Shown here piece after piece: positions 54,867 through 63,919 of a stretch of DNA of 64,000 nt. This stretch comes from Aurantiacibacter zhengii. Its GTDB lineage: Bacteria > Pseudomonadota > Alphaproteobacteria > Sphingomonadales > Sphingomonadaceae. The position numbers and the translations under genes are program-made. Under the pieces are notes generated by a model, which did no database searches, was not told the DNA's origin, and saw only the letters and a program-made list of their open reading frames with translations. Location of the stretch: contig NZ_QXFL01000006.1 of NCBI RefSeq assembly GCF_003584125.1, forward strand, positions 62,001 through 126,000, read 5' to 3'. The stretch's first letter is position 1; each line of letters starts with the position of its first letter.

Positions 54867-56191
54867 GCCGGCTAGCCATTCTCACAGCACCATTGATCCT
54901 TATCCTGACCGGATGTCAGGGAAATAGCGATCCCGATCTCGACCAGACCGGCGAGCGTCCTGAACTGCCCGAACAGAACGACGCTCTCGTTCCGGCAATG
55001 GAGATACCGACGCCCCAGGGATGGGGCGATGACCTGCCTACGGTCCCCGAAGGTTATACGATTTCGGCTATCGCCAAGGACCTCAAAATCCCGCGACAGG
55101 TGCTCGTGCTTCCGAACGGCGATATTCTCGTTGCCGAGGGATCTGGCGGTAATGCGCCCAAGTTGCGGCCCAAGGACATCATAGCAAGATGGATCAAGCA
55201 GCGCGGCAAGAGTTCCGTCGAGGGCGGCGATCGCATCACCCTGTTACGCGACAGGGACGGCGACGGGCAAACCGACCTGCAAACGACCTTTATCGAAGGC
55301 CTTGATGCGCCTTATGGTTTGGCCTTCGTTGACAACACGCTTTACGTGGCGAACCAAGACAATCTGGTGAGTTTTCCCTACACCGAAGGGGCGATCCGCA
55401 TTACAGAGCCGGGGAGGGAACTGACCAAGCTCCCTGCCAAAATCAACCACCACTGGACCAAGGCGATGACGGCCAGCCCGGACGGTTCGAAGCTCTATGT
55501 CGGTATCGGCTCCAACAGCAACGTGGGTGAGCGCGGGATGGATGTCGAAGAAGACCGCGCCGTCATTTGGGAAATAGACCGCGAAACGGGTGCGAGCCGG
55601 ATTTTCGCTTCTGGTCTGCGCAATCCAACAGCGCTTGCATTCGACCCTTGGAACGAGCGCCTCTGGGCCGTCGTCAATGAACGCGACGAATTGGGACCAC
55701 AACTCGTTCCGGACTACCTGACTTCGGTGCGCGAGGGAGGCTTCTACGGCTGGCCTTACAGCTATTACGGCGGGAACGTCGATCCGCGGATCAAGCCGGC
55801 CCGTCCGGACTTGGTAAGGCAAGCGATCGTACCAGACTATGCGCTTGGGTCACATGTCGCGGCTCTGGGCGTCGATTTCGCGAGTGATGGCGGCCTGGGC
55901 GGACAGTTTAGCGTAGGCGCGTTTGTCGGCCAGCACGGAAGCTGGAACCGTGCAGACCCTTCTGGCTACAAGGTTGTCTTCGTTCCTTTCACTGGAGGGC
56001 GCCCCAGAGGCGAACCGGTAGACCTTGTCACGGGCTTTCTCAAAGATGGCCATGCGCGCGGTCGTCCGGTAGGCGTGACATACGATGCGGAACGCCGAGT
56101 ACTCCTGGTTGCTGACGACGTTTCGAACACCGTTTGGCGGATTGCCCCCAAGGTCGCGTCGCGTGGGTCTCCGACTACCCAAGCCAGATAG
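54863..56191 (+). CDS. Sorbosone dehydrogenase-like (PQQ/beta-propeller) lipoprotein
   Basis: A 442-aa periplasmic protein with lipobox LTGC (residues 15-18) and a six-bladed propeller of the L-sorbosone/soluble glucose dehydrogenase family (AMTASPDGSKLYVGIGSNSN, FASGLRNPTALAFDPW, GGFYGWPYSYYGG). Such enzymes oxidise sugars or aldehydes with PQQ; electrons could enter the nearby cytochromes. PQQ synthesis genes are not in the window. Last gene of the oxidase operon. Confidence 0.88.
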   Translation: MSRLAILTAPLILILTGCQGNSDPDLDQTGERPELPEQNDALVPAMEIPTPQGWGDDLPTVPEGYTISAIAKDLKIPRQVLVLPNGDILVAEGSGGNAPKLRPKDIIARWIKQRGKSSVEGGDRITLLRDRDGDGQTDLQTTFIEGLDAPYGLAFVDNTLYVANQDNLVSFPYTEGAIRITEPGRELTKLPAKINHHWTKAMTASPDGSKLYVGIGSNSNVGERGMDVEEDRAVIWEIDRETGASRIFASGLRNPTALAFDPWNERLWAVVNERDELGPQLVPDYLTSVREGGFYGWPYSYYGGNVDPRIKPARPDLVRQAIVPDYALGSHVAALGVDFASDGGLGGQFSVGAFVGQHGSWNRADPSGYKVVFVPFTGGRPRGEPVDLVTGFLKDGHARGRPVGVTYDAERRVLLVADDVSNTVWRIAPKVASRGSPTTQAR

Positions 56192-56314
56192 TGGTAATTA
56201 GTGGGTTCGATTTAATGCTGGCTCGACCTTCCCTGGGCGCCATCCATTTATCTCGCTCATATTCGTCTGCAGCTAGGTAGTCTTGGCGCTGGGCTTTCTA
56301 AGGAATTGTTCTTC

Positions 56315-56896
56315 TTAGACGGCGCAAGCGTCGAAGAAGCTTCGAACGTTCTCATCTTCGCTTTCCGACGGGATCACGATCGTTTCTTCTCCATAGCGAA
56401 CTTTGAGCGACGCTCCCCGCCGATACGCCCGTATCGGAGCGCTTGCCGGGTCAGTCTGGACCTGGACGGTCGTGCCGAGCTGCGTCGAGCGCCGTTCGAT
56501 TGAGAGTTGCAGTTCAGCTTCGCCAGCGGCGAGCGTAAGAGTGTCCGGCCGTTGCGATACAATGCCAGCCGGACGGTTGAAGTAAACCAGCAAAGTCTCA
56601 CCCATGCCTCCGGCCGGGCACCGAAGATTGACGGCGATGTTATCTGTATTGGCAACACCGTAACTCAACGTAGGACCCCGATCTCCCGGGTTGAAGAAAA
56701 AGCCCATCTCACCTTCCAAAACGGGGCTCTGCCTATCTTCATCCCTCCCAGGATTGTCCGAAGTTGGGCGAATGTCCGCTTCCTCTTTAGTTTCCGCAGC
56801 TCCCATATTCGGCTCGACGTTGGCCTCATCTGCTTCGCCACACGACGAGACAAGGAGCATAGCTCCCGCGGCAGAAGTAATCACCGAGCGTTTCAT
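56315..56896 (-). CDS. Exported lipoprotein, unknown function
   Basis: A 193-aa protein with a lipobox (VSSC, about residue 19), an acidic low-complexity stretch and a beta-rich domain (LSYGVANTDNIAVNLRCP, GETLLVYFNRPAGIV). The Cys pair LRCP and DACAV may form a disulfide. No family recognised. It lies alone on the minus strand. Confidence 0.7.
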   Translation of the reverse strand: MKRSVITSAAGAMLLVSSCGEADEANVEPNMGAAETKEEADIRPTSDNPGRDEDRQSPVLEGEMGFFFNPGDRGPTLSYGVANTDNIAVNLRCPAGGMGETLLVYFNRPAGIVSQRPDTLTLAAGEAELQLSIERRSTQLGTTVQVQTDPASAPIRAYRRGASLKVRYGEETIVIPSESEDENVRSFFDACAV

Positions 56897-56925
56897 GCAG
56901 TCTCACTTCTAGTCAAGATGATATG

Positions 56926-56955
56926 AGCCTCAGCCGGCGCACGCCGGCTAAGGCT
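56926..56955. terminator. Hairpin between the PRC-barrel and lipoprotein genes
   Basis: AGCCT/AGGCT and AGCCGGC/GCCGGCT form a 12-bp stem with one mismatch and a GCAC loop, 20 bp after the PRC-barrel stop codon (minus strand). No long U-run follows; still the best terminator candidate for that gene. Confidence 0.5.
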
Positions 56956-56975
56956 TATTTCGGCAACCGTACCAA

Positions 56976-57341
56976 TTACCAATAAGGGCTAACCGTCCAG
57001 TGCGAATAGACTCTTGTCTGATACTCGCGATCAAGCTGTCGATCGCGATCGGCTTCACCATAAGTCGGAGCGCCCCGCAATTGTTCCTCGGTAACGTCGA
57101 GCTTATACCCGCCGAGTTCCGTATCGTATTCTAGCTTTTCCCACGGAAGACTGTGAAGCTCACCGCCCATGCCCAGGAAGGCGCCGACAGATACTTCTAC
57201 ATCGCGCGCTTCTCCAGTTATTTTGTCGATCATGATGCGGCGAACCGATCCGATCTTATCGCCGTTTGTGCCATAGATCGATGTGCCTTCGACGCGGTCA
57301 CTGCCTATAACGGATTGCTCACTCATTCTTTCGTCTAACAT
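56976..57341 (-). CDS. PRC-barrel domain protein
   Basis: A 121-aa protein of the photosynthetic-reaction-centre barrel fold: GSDRVEGTSIYGTNGDKIGS and VSVGAFLGMGGELHSLPWEK are typical PRC segments. Ribosome-binding site AGGAGAAGGAG lies just before ATG 57341. Related in sequence (SDRVEGT, GGFLG/GAFLG, LPW) to the divergent protein at 57611, so the two are paralogues. PRC proteins are often stress-induced; function unknown. Confidence 0.88.
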   Translation of the reverse strand: MLDERMSEQSVIGSDRVEGTSIYGTNGDKIGSVRRIMIDKITGEARDVEVSVGAFLGMGGELHSLPWEKLEYDTELGGYKLDVTEEQLRGAPTYGEADRDRQLDREYQTRVYSHWTVSPYW

Positions 57342-57528
57342 GCTCCTTCTCCTGTAAATTAGAGAGTGTTTAAGGAGCTATCGCGTTCATTCTAGAGGAT
57401 AACTCCTCGATAGGTAAACGAGTGAGCGCAGAGATCGTGCCATTCTGCCTTCGGTAATGCCGAATGTCCGAAATCCGGCGGGCCGGCCATCTTCAGCTCA
57501 ACAGACATCGAGGCAAGAATTGGCATTC

Positions 57529-57554
57529 GGAACTGCGCCCGCTGCCTAATCGTT
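57529..57554 (+). promoter_or_regulatory. EcfG-type promoter of the plus-strand PRC-barrel gene
   Basis: GGAAC (57529-57533), 17 bases, CGTT (57551-57554): an exact match to the alphaproteobacterial general-stress consensus. Transcription from about 57561 gives a 50-nt leader with AGGAAAA before ATG 57611. The 268-bp region also holds the unknown promoter of the divergent PRC gene, for which no EcfG match was found. Confidence 0.8.
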
Positions 57555-57610
57555 CGATCGATATGAGCGGTGACAGCTGCAGCCTTAATAGTGACACATA
57601 GGAAAAAGTG

Positions 57611-58033
57611 ATGTCGACAAAGACCACGAAAGCCGACGTGGTTAGCCCGAACGTCGAAGAATTGCGCAGACAGGAAAGGGCGGCGTTCGATGACCCGAGC
57701 GGAAATTTCATCGCATCGGATCGTGTTGAAGGCACCAGAGTTTACCGTCCGGACGGGGAGCGCATTGGCCGGATCAATCACTTCATGGTCAACAAGCGAT
57801 CGGGCAAGGCCGAATTTGCTGTAATGAGTTTCGGTGGTTTCCTTGGGCTAGGTGATGAGCTCCGGCCGGTACCATGGGACGCTCTGGAATATAGCAATGA
57901 TTTGGGAGGATATGTCGTATCTGCAGATGATGACACCTTCCGGAACAGCCCGTTTATCGAGGGGGGAACTGCTCCGGACTGGGATAGCTCCTATGCACAG
58001 GCCCTATATGGCTACTGGCGCGTTCCGTTTTGA
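57611..58033 (+). CDS. PRC-barrel domain protein, EcfG-controlled
   Basis: 140 aa. An N-terminal charged extension (about 35 residues) precedes the PRC barrel (ASDRVEGTRVYRPDGERIG, FGGFLGLGDELRPVPWDAL). Paralogue of the minus-strand protein at 56976. ATG 57611 is used; the GTG 3 bp upstream is the alternative. A textbook EcfG promoter lies 57 bp upstream, so induction by general stress is expected. Confidence 0.9.
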   Translation: MSTKTTKADVVSPNVEELRRQERAAFDDPSGNFIASDRVEGTRVYRPDGERIGRINHFMVNKRSGKAEFAVMSFGGFLGLGDELRPVPWDALEYSNDLGGYVVSADDDTFRNSPFIEGGTAPDWDSSYAQALYGYWRVPF

Positions 58034-58212
58034 TTGCATATCTATCTGTTAAATTTCGAAATAGAGTTTCCCGAGTGAGCGTCGGCGTCTTGCGTCAATC
58101 TAGTAGCGAGACTGCTATTGGTAGCGAGGTAAGCGCTATGGGATGTGGCAATTTCGAAACCTATCGAACCGTCATCTGTTGAACGATTACAGAGCAAGCG
58201 AGGAGCTGCCTT

Positions 58213-60693
58213 CTGGCGGACGATAGCGGCAAATCCAAACCCCTTGTGCTGATAACTGGCGCTACGGGCAATCTTGGTCGGACCCTGACCGAGGCTTTTG
58301 CCGCAGACTACCGGGTTGTTGGGCTTGATCGCGATGCCGACGACGGATTGGCGGTCGAGCTTGTCGAAGTTGACATTACTTCGTCCCAATCTGTTCGGCT
58401 CGCCCTAGATGTAATCGGCAAGGAATGCGGGCGTGAGATCGCTGCGGTGATCCATCTCGTCGCTTTCTTCGATTTTTCGGGCAAGCCCAGCCCGCTTTAT
58501 GACCAAGTCAATCTAGAGGGCACGCGCAATCTGCTCAGCGCGCTATCGGACTTTCAAGTCGAGCGCTTCGTCTATGCTAGCACCATGCTGGTCCATGCGC
58601 CGAAAGACCCCGGACAGCGTATCGACGAAACGACACCGCAGGATCCACAATGGGCCTATCCGGAATCGAAGACGAAGGTGGAAAGCCTGATACGCGACGA
58701 AGCGCAGATGCCCTATGCCATCCTGCGCCTGGCGGGCGTGTACGACGAGGAGTCGGCTGTTCCCACACTGTCGCATCAGATCGCTCGGATTTACGAGCGC
58801 GAACTCGAGGCGCATCTCTACTCTGGGCCGCTGAATGCCGGACAGGCCATGTTGCATCGCAAGGACATGGTGGATGCTTTCAGGCGAGTCGTCGAGCGTC
58901 GCAAGAGCCTCCCCATAGATGCGGAGATCCTGATCGGCGAACGTTTCGCGGTCGGTTACGACGACTTGCAGGACCGCATCGGACAGCTGATCCACGGCGA
59001 GGCGGAGTGGACGACGATCAAGGTTCCCGCATCTCTTGCCAAGGTCGGCGCTGAAATTCAGAACCGAGCCGAGCCGTTAGTCCCCGACAGTATCGACCAG
59101 GGGGAAAAACCTTTCATCCAGCCGTACATGATCGATATGGCAGACGATCATTACGCGCTCGACATCAGTCGCGCTGAAGGTTGGCTCGACTGGATTCCAG
59201 CCCACCGACTGGAGGACTCATTGCCGGCGATCATCGCCAGACTCAAGGCGGATCCCATTGCATGGTACGAGCGCAACGGTATCACCCCCCCGCCGTGGCT
59301 CGAGGGGGCAGAAAAGCAGGGCGTCGACCCGGAAGAGTTACGTGCCGAAGTAGAAGATCGGCGCATAGTCCAGCATCGCTCTTCGCGCTGGGCACATTTC
59401 GTTAACATCGCACTGGGCCTCTGGCTTGTCACCCAGCCACCTCTCATCGGAATCGACAATCCGTTCTACGCATGGGCCGAGGTCGGTCTCGGCGTGGCAC
59501 TGCTCGTCGCTGCAACGCTGTCGCTAAGTTGGAAATTGGGCTGGGCTCGTTGGCTATCCGCAGGGATTGGCATGCTCGTGATGGCCCTGCCGATGCTGTT
59601 CGTGACCCCTAATGCGGCGGCCTATCTCTCCGACACGCTGGTCGGCGCGCTCATTTTTGGATTCGCGGTTGGTACACCACCCGAAGTTGGTCCGGGTATT
59701 CTAGCCCGCAAGCCTGCCCCAGAAGTCCCTCCCGGTTGGAGCTTCAATCCTTCGGCTTGGACACAGCGCTTGCCGATAATCCTGCTCGCCATCGTTGGAT
59801 TGCTGTTCAGCCGTTACCTCGCAGCCTATCAGATGGGACATCTCGATAGCGTCTGGGAGCCGTTCTTCGCCGGAAGCGTATCCGATCCGCAGAATGGGAC
59901 CGAGGAGATCATTACCTCAAGCGTGAGTGAGGCCTGGCCCGTGCCGGACGCAGCGCTCGGCGCTTACACCTACATGCTCGAGATTCTCACCGGCATCGTC
60001 GGCAGCCGTGCACGCTGGCGAACAATGCCTTGGTTGGTACTGTTGTTCGGCCTGATGATCGTCCCTCTGGGCATCGTCTCGATCGGCTTCATCATCATCC
60101 AGCCCATCGTTATCGGAACATGGAGCACGCTCGCACTGATTGGCGCCGCTGCTATGCTGATACAGATTCCCTATTCGCTCGACGAACTGGCTGCCAGCCT
60201 GTCCTTTCTCAACCGGCGGCGCAAGGCGGGCGCGAGCCTGCTGCGCGTAATTCTGTTCGGCGATGGTGACGAAGGATCGGCGATGAGCGAACCTCACCGC
60301 GAGTTCGAGCGACGGCCCGGGGCGATCCTCAGGGCGATGTGGGGCGGCGCAGTTGCCCTGCCATGGAATCTGTGGTTGGCGGGCGCAATCGGCCTCTCCT
60401 TCATGTTCTCGCGGCTGACGCTCGGAGCGGAAGGATCCTTGGCAAACGCCGATCATCTGCTCGGCGCAATGGTCGTTACGGTGCTTGCCGTTGCGGCGGC
60501 CGAGGTCACCCGTACGGCGCGCCTCCTGCTTGTTCCTTTGGGGCTTGCGATCGCAGCCACGCCTTTCTTGTTTGAAGCAACCTTCGCACATATTGCGGTA
60601 AGCATCGTGGGCGGGTTCGCCATTTCCACGCTGGCATTCCGCCGCGGGAAGATCAACGAAACATACGGTTCGCTCGACCGGCTGATCCGCTGA
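58213..60693 (+). CDS. SDR epimerase fused to a membrane domain
   Basis: About 826 aa. Residues 10-320 are an extended short-chain dehydrogenase: Rossmann motif VLITGATGNLG, Ser in FVYASTMLVH and YPESK as the catalytic Tyr-Lys. From about residue 390 there are eight to ten hydrophobic helices (DoxX-like first part). The frame has no ATG near its beginning; CTG 58213 with AGGAG 7 nt upstream gives LADDSGKSKPLVLITGA, the usual N-terminus, while GTG 58246 would delete part of the first strand. It overlaps the ZIP-like gene (TGATG). Role unknown. Confidence 0.85.
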   Translation: MADDSGKSKPLVLITGATGNLGRTLTEAFAADYRVVGLDRDADDGLAVELVEVDITSSQSVRLALDVIGKECGREIAAVIHLVAFFDFSGKPSPLYDQVNLEGTRNLLSALSDFQVERFVYASTMLVHAPKDPGQRIDETTPQDPQWAYPESKTKVESLIRDEAQMPYAILRLAGVYDEESAVPTLSHQIARIYERELEAHLYSGPLNAGQAMLHRKDMVDAFRRVVERRKSLPIDAEILIGERFAVGYDDLQDRIGQLIHGEAEWTTIKVPASLAKVGAEIQNRAEPLVPDSIDQGEKPFIQPYMIDMADDHYALDISRAEGWLDWIPAHRLEDSLPAIIARLKADPIAWYERNGITPPPWLEGAEKQGVDPEELRAEVEDRRIVQHRSSRWAHFVNIALGLWLVTQPPLIGIDNPFYAWAEVGLGVALLVAATLSLSWKLGWARWLSAGIGMLVMALPMLFVTPNAAAYLSDTLVGALIFGFAVGTPPEVGPGILARKPAPEVPPGWSFNPSAWTQRLPIILLAIVGLLFSRYLAAYQMGHLDSVWEPFFAGSVSDPQNGTEEIITSSVSEAWPVPDAALGAYTYMLEILTGIVGSRARWRTMPWLVLLFGLMIVPLGIVSIGFIIIQPIVIGTWSTLALIGAAAMLIQIPYSLDELAASLSFLNRRRKAGASLLRVILFGDGDEGSAMSEPHREFERRPGAILRAMWGGAVALPWNLWLAGAIGLSFMFSRLTLGAEGSLANADHLLGAMVVTVLAVAAAEVTRTARLLLVPLGLAIAATPFLFEATFAHIAVSIVGGFAISTLAFRRGKINETYGSLDRLIR

Positions 60694-61433
60694 TGGGAGG
60701 CTCGCTCGATCTGGATACGGTGCTGCTGCTGGCGCTGCTTCCTGCGATAGGAAATCTCCTTGGTGTCGCACTGGCCGAATGGCGCAAGCCGCCTGCCTGG
60801 CTCACAGGCGCCTCGCTCCACATGGCGGCAGGGCTTGCCACTGGCGTTGCCGCGATCGAACTGGTCCCCCGATCTTTGGCTCGGGGCGAGACATGTATCG
60901 TCGCCGTCGCAATCATCGTTGGAGCGCTGTTTTCAGTATTGCTCGTATCGCTTTCGCGCCGACTCCGTGGCGGTTCAAGCGGTGGCGATCAACTGCTCTG
61001 GGGTGCCTATACGGCAGTGGTGATCGATCTATTCACGGACGGGCTCATGACCGGTGGCGGCAGCGCGGTGACCGCTAGCCTGGGCATGCTGCTTGCCGCT
61101 TCGCAAGTGCTTGGAAATCTGCCGGGCGGATTTGCGATTACGGCAGGTTTTCGCGAGGCGGGCGTGCCACGTCGAACCCGGCTGATGGCCGTATTGTCCT
61201 TCCCGCTCGCGCCGATCGCAGGGGGAGTGGCCGGTTTCCTGCTTCTCGACGGCGCCAGCGATGCTACGACCGGTTTCGTGCTGGCGCTGTTCGCCGGACT
61301 GTTGCTGACCGCGACGATCGAGGATTTGATACCCGAGGCGGATGCGCCTGGCACCTCGCGCAAGCTTTCGAGTCCTGCTTTCGCAGGAGGGTTCGTGCTG
61401 CTTCTGCTCATGTCGTCCTATCTGGGGAATTGA
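60693..61433 (+). CDS. ZIP-fold membrane protein lacking the metal ligands
   Basis: A 246-aa, eight-helix protein laid out like ZIP transporters (LHMAAGLATGVAAIELVPR, IDLFTDGLMTGGG, SQVLGNLPGGFAIT, TATIEDLIPEAD). In ZIPs the fourth and fifth helices carry HNxPE/D motifs; here these positions read DLFTDG and GNLPGG, so the metal-binding His are missing. Translation is coupled to the SDR-membrane gene before it and ends 3 bp before the antiporter gene. Substrate or role unknown; a regulatory or other-ion function is possible. Confidence 0.75.
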   Translation: MGGSLDLDTVLLLALLPAIGNLLGVALAEWRKPPAWLTGASLHMAAGLATGVAAIELVPRSLARGETCIVAVAIIVGALFSVLLVSLSRRLRGGSSGGDQLLWGAYTAVVIDLFTDGLMTGGGSAVTASLGMLLAASQVLGNLPGGFAITAGFREAGVPRRTRLMAVLSFPLAPIAGGVAGFLLLDGASDATTGFVLALFAGLLLTATIEDLIPEADAPGTSRKLSSPAFAGGFVLLLLMSSYLGN

Positions 61434-61436
61434 GCG

Positions 61437-62480
61437 ATGTCGCAGGTCTCCAGCCTCGGCTTGCCTATTCTGGTGCTTCTGTTCCTCGCCGGTGCAGCGT
61501 TGGTCTGGGCCGCAGGAACGCGGTTGGCGCGCTATGCCGACGAGATTTCCGAACGTAGCGGAATTGGGCAGGCGATTGTCGGCGTTCTTCTACTCGGAGC
61601 AGTCACTTCGCTTCCTGAAATCTCGACCACCACGGTAGCCACACTGACCGGCAATCCCTCAATGGCGGTCAATAATTTGCTCGGCGGGATTGCATTCCAG
61701 GTGGTGGTGATTGCGCTTGCGGACCTGTTCATCGGCAGGGATGCCCTTACAAGCATGGTGCCGGGCACCCGAACCATACTCAATGCACTGGTCAGCATCG
61801 TCCTTTTGGTGATTGCTACCATCGGCGTGATGATCGGGGACTGGGAACTGCCGCTCGTCGGAGTCGGGTTCTTCCCGATCCTGATTGCGGCCACCTATAT
61901 CGTATGCCTTCGCCAGTTAAACCGCGAAGTTTCCGTCGATGCGTGGATACCAGCCGAATCGAGCGAAACCGGACACGAGGAGATTTCCAGGCTTTCGATG
62001 TCGAATACGCACCTCGCGTTGGCGACACTTGGCTCCGCGATTGCGATATTCGCCGGAGGGACGATGGCCACGCTCGGGGCGGAAGGGCTAGCCGAGCAGA
62101 CAGGGATCGAAACCGGCATCGTCGGGCTGACATTGTTGGCTTTCGCGACCTCGCTTCCAGAACTCAGCACCGCCATTGCAGCGGTCCGTCTACGACGCGC
62201 CGAACTTGCAATCGGAGATATCCTCGGGGGCAATATGTTCGACGTGGTGCTGATCCTGCTGATCGATCTGCTCGACACAGGGCCGCCGGTGCTGGAGCAG
62301 GTCGATCGCGCATCGATGACAGCGGCGCTGATCGGCGTGCTGCTCACCGCCCTAATCCTTATCGGATTGGTCGAACGCCGCGACAAATCAAAGCTGCGCA
62401 TGGGCTATGACAGCATTGCCGTACTGGTTGTCTATGCTGTCGGCATGGCGGCAATCCTTGCAGGAGTGTCCGCAGGCTAG
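61437..62480 (+). CDS. Sodium/calcium antiporter family protein (CaxA/YrbG-like)
   Basis: A 347-aa, ten-helix exchanger with the two inverted alpha repeats GAVTSLPEISTTTVATLTG and AFATSLPELSTAIAAVRLR; both repeats keep the Ser-Leu-Pro-Glu ion site and the following N-L-L-G-G / GGNMFD segments. It would exchange Ca2+ (or another cation) for Na+ or H+. Third gene of the SDR-ZIP-antiporter unit, 3 bp after the ZIP-like gene. Confidence 0.92.
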   Translation: MSQVSSLGLPILVLLFLAGAALVWAAGTRLARYADEISERSGIGQAIVGVLLLGAVTSLPEISTTTVATLTGNPSMAVNNLLGGIAFQVVVIALADLFIGRDALTSMVPGTRTILNALVSIVLLVIATIGVMIGDWELPLVGVGFFPILIAATYIVCLRQLNREVSVDAWIPAESSETGHEEISRLSMSNTHLALATLGSAIAIFAGGTMATLGAEGLAEQTGIETGIVGLTLLAFATSLPELSTAIAAVRLRRAELAIGDILGGNMFDVVLILLIDLLDTGPPVLEQVDRASMTAALIGVLLTALILIGLVERRDKSKLRMGYDSIAVLVVYAVGMAAILAGVSAG

Positions 62481-62626
62481 GCCATTGGTGCGAGTAGGAG
62501 AAGAAGCCGTACGACGATATCCATCGTGACATTGATTGAAGTCCAAAGCGGCGCGCACGCGCCGGAAAAAGCGGAGATAACCTGCCATCACCACGTTGAT
62601 CGTCCGGCATCGCCGATATTGTTAAG

Positions 62627-63919
62627 CTACAGTCCGAACGGAAAGGTTTCTGGCGTGCCTTGGTGATCTTCATGCGGCATGAGCGGCTCGAGCGCATTCG
62701 TTGTGTCTAACCAGCAATAGGCATCGAATTGGCGCGGTAGCACAGCTTCGCTATAATGGCTCCACCGCTCGGTCTCAGGTCGATAGATGACGCCGATGAA
62801 TCGCTCAAGCCGCGGCTCGGACAGGCGTTGCGAGAGGGCGGGATGGGAATTGAAGTCGAGGAGCAAACGCGGGACCCCGCAATCGTGAAACAGCCGTTCA
62901 TAACTGTCCCGGCGCGAGGGGATCACTGACTTCACTTGTCGACCTCCGTCCCAGTCACTGGCTGCGCTCACGGTCCCGGTATGGGTACCGAAGCCGATCA
63001 GAGCGACCTCATCGCCCCAGCGTTCGCGCGCGAGCTGCCCCAGATTGTGCTCGCCGCGCACCGCGCCCATGTCGGTGGCGCGGGCATCGCCGATATGGCT
63101 GTTATGAGCCCAGACGATCGCCTTGCTGTCTCGTCCACCTTGTTCGAGCAGGTGTTCCAGCGTGTCGGCCATATGGCTGTCGCGAAGGTTCCAGCTCTCC
63201 GCGCCGCCGTAATACATGATTCGGTAATAGCGCTCGGCAGAGGCGACGAGGCGTGCATTCATGGCGGCCGAAAAGCTTCCGCCATCGTTTTCAAGAGCCT
63301 GATTGAGAAGCTCACGGCATTGTCTGACAACTTCCTCCTCGCATTCGGCAAAGCCTTTACGCAGAGCCATCTTTCCGTAGATAGCGGGATCGGACTGCCA
63401 GGGGTTGAGGCAGCCATACCGTTCACGTGCAACAGCGGCAGCTTCGGGATCGTTCTCGTCAAGATAGGCGAGGATCGCTTCGATCGAGCCAGATATATTG
63501 TAAATGTCGAGGCCATAGAAGCCTGCGCGGCGGCCTTCCGGGAGAGTTTCGTTTATTCGGCGCAGATTGTCCAGGAACGGCGGCATGACGGTGTTGCGCC
63601 ACATCCAGGTCGGGAAGCGCTGGAAGGGCAGATTTGCAGCATCCGGCTGCTTCTGTCCTATGATGAAGCGGTGATAGGCGGCCGCATCGGGCCAGTCGCC
63701 TTCTACCGCGACGATGGTGAAGCCGTGCCGTTCGACAAGACGCCGCGTGATTGCCGCGCGGGCGGCGTAGAATTCGTGCGTGCCATGGCTGCATTCACCC
63801 AGCATGACAACGCGCTTGTCTGCGTAAGCATCGAAATGCGCGGCAAAGCTATCGCCGTCGATCTCGGGCAGAGGTTCGCACGCCCTGGCGATGGCTTCCG
63901 GGAGGCTTGCGCTACTCAT
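62627..63919 (-). CDS. Erythromycin-esterase-like hydrolase
   Basis: About 430 aa of the erythromycin esterase (EreA/B-like) fold. Catalytic His-Glu signatures GECSHGTHEFYAARAA and IVWAHNSHIGDA are intact; FYGLDIYNISGSIEAIL is the usual lid segment. Many proteobacterial members are not macrolide esterases. The start is set at ATG 63919, giving the common family length; the frame stays open to an ATG at 63994 close to the window edge, so up to 25 more residues (or a fusion beyond the window) cannot be excluded. Monocistronic here, 146 bp after the antiporter stop (convergent). Confidence 0.88.
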   Translation of the reverse strand: MSSASLPEAIARACEPLPEIDGDSFAAHFDAYADKRVVMLGECSHGTHEFYAARAAITRRLVERHGFTIVAVEGDWPDAAAYHRFIIGQKQPDAANLPFQRFPTWMWRNTVMPPFLDNLRRINETLPEGRRAGFYGLDIYNISGSIEAILAYLDENDPEAAAVARERYGCLNPWQSDPAIYGKMALRKGFAECEEEVVRQCRELLNQALENDGGSFSAAMNARLVASAERYYRIMYYGGAESWNLRDSHMADTLEHLLEQGGRDSKAIVWAHNSHIGDARATDMGAVRGEHNLGQLARERWGDEVALIGFGTHTGTVSAASDWDGGRQVKSVIPSRRDSYERLFHDCGVPRLLLDFNSHPALSQRLSEPRLERFIGVIYRPETERWSHYSEAVLPRQFDAYCWLDTTNALEPLMPHEDHQGTPETFPFGL

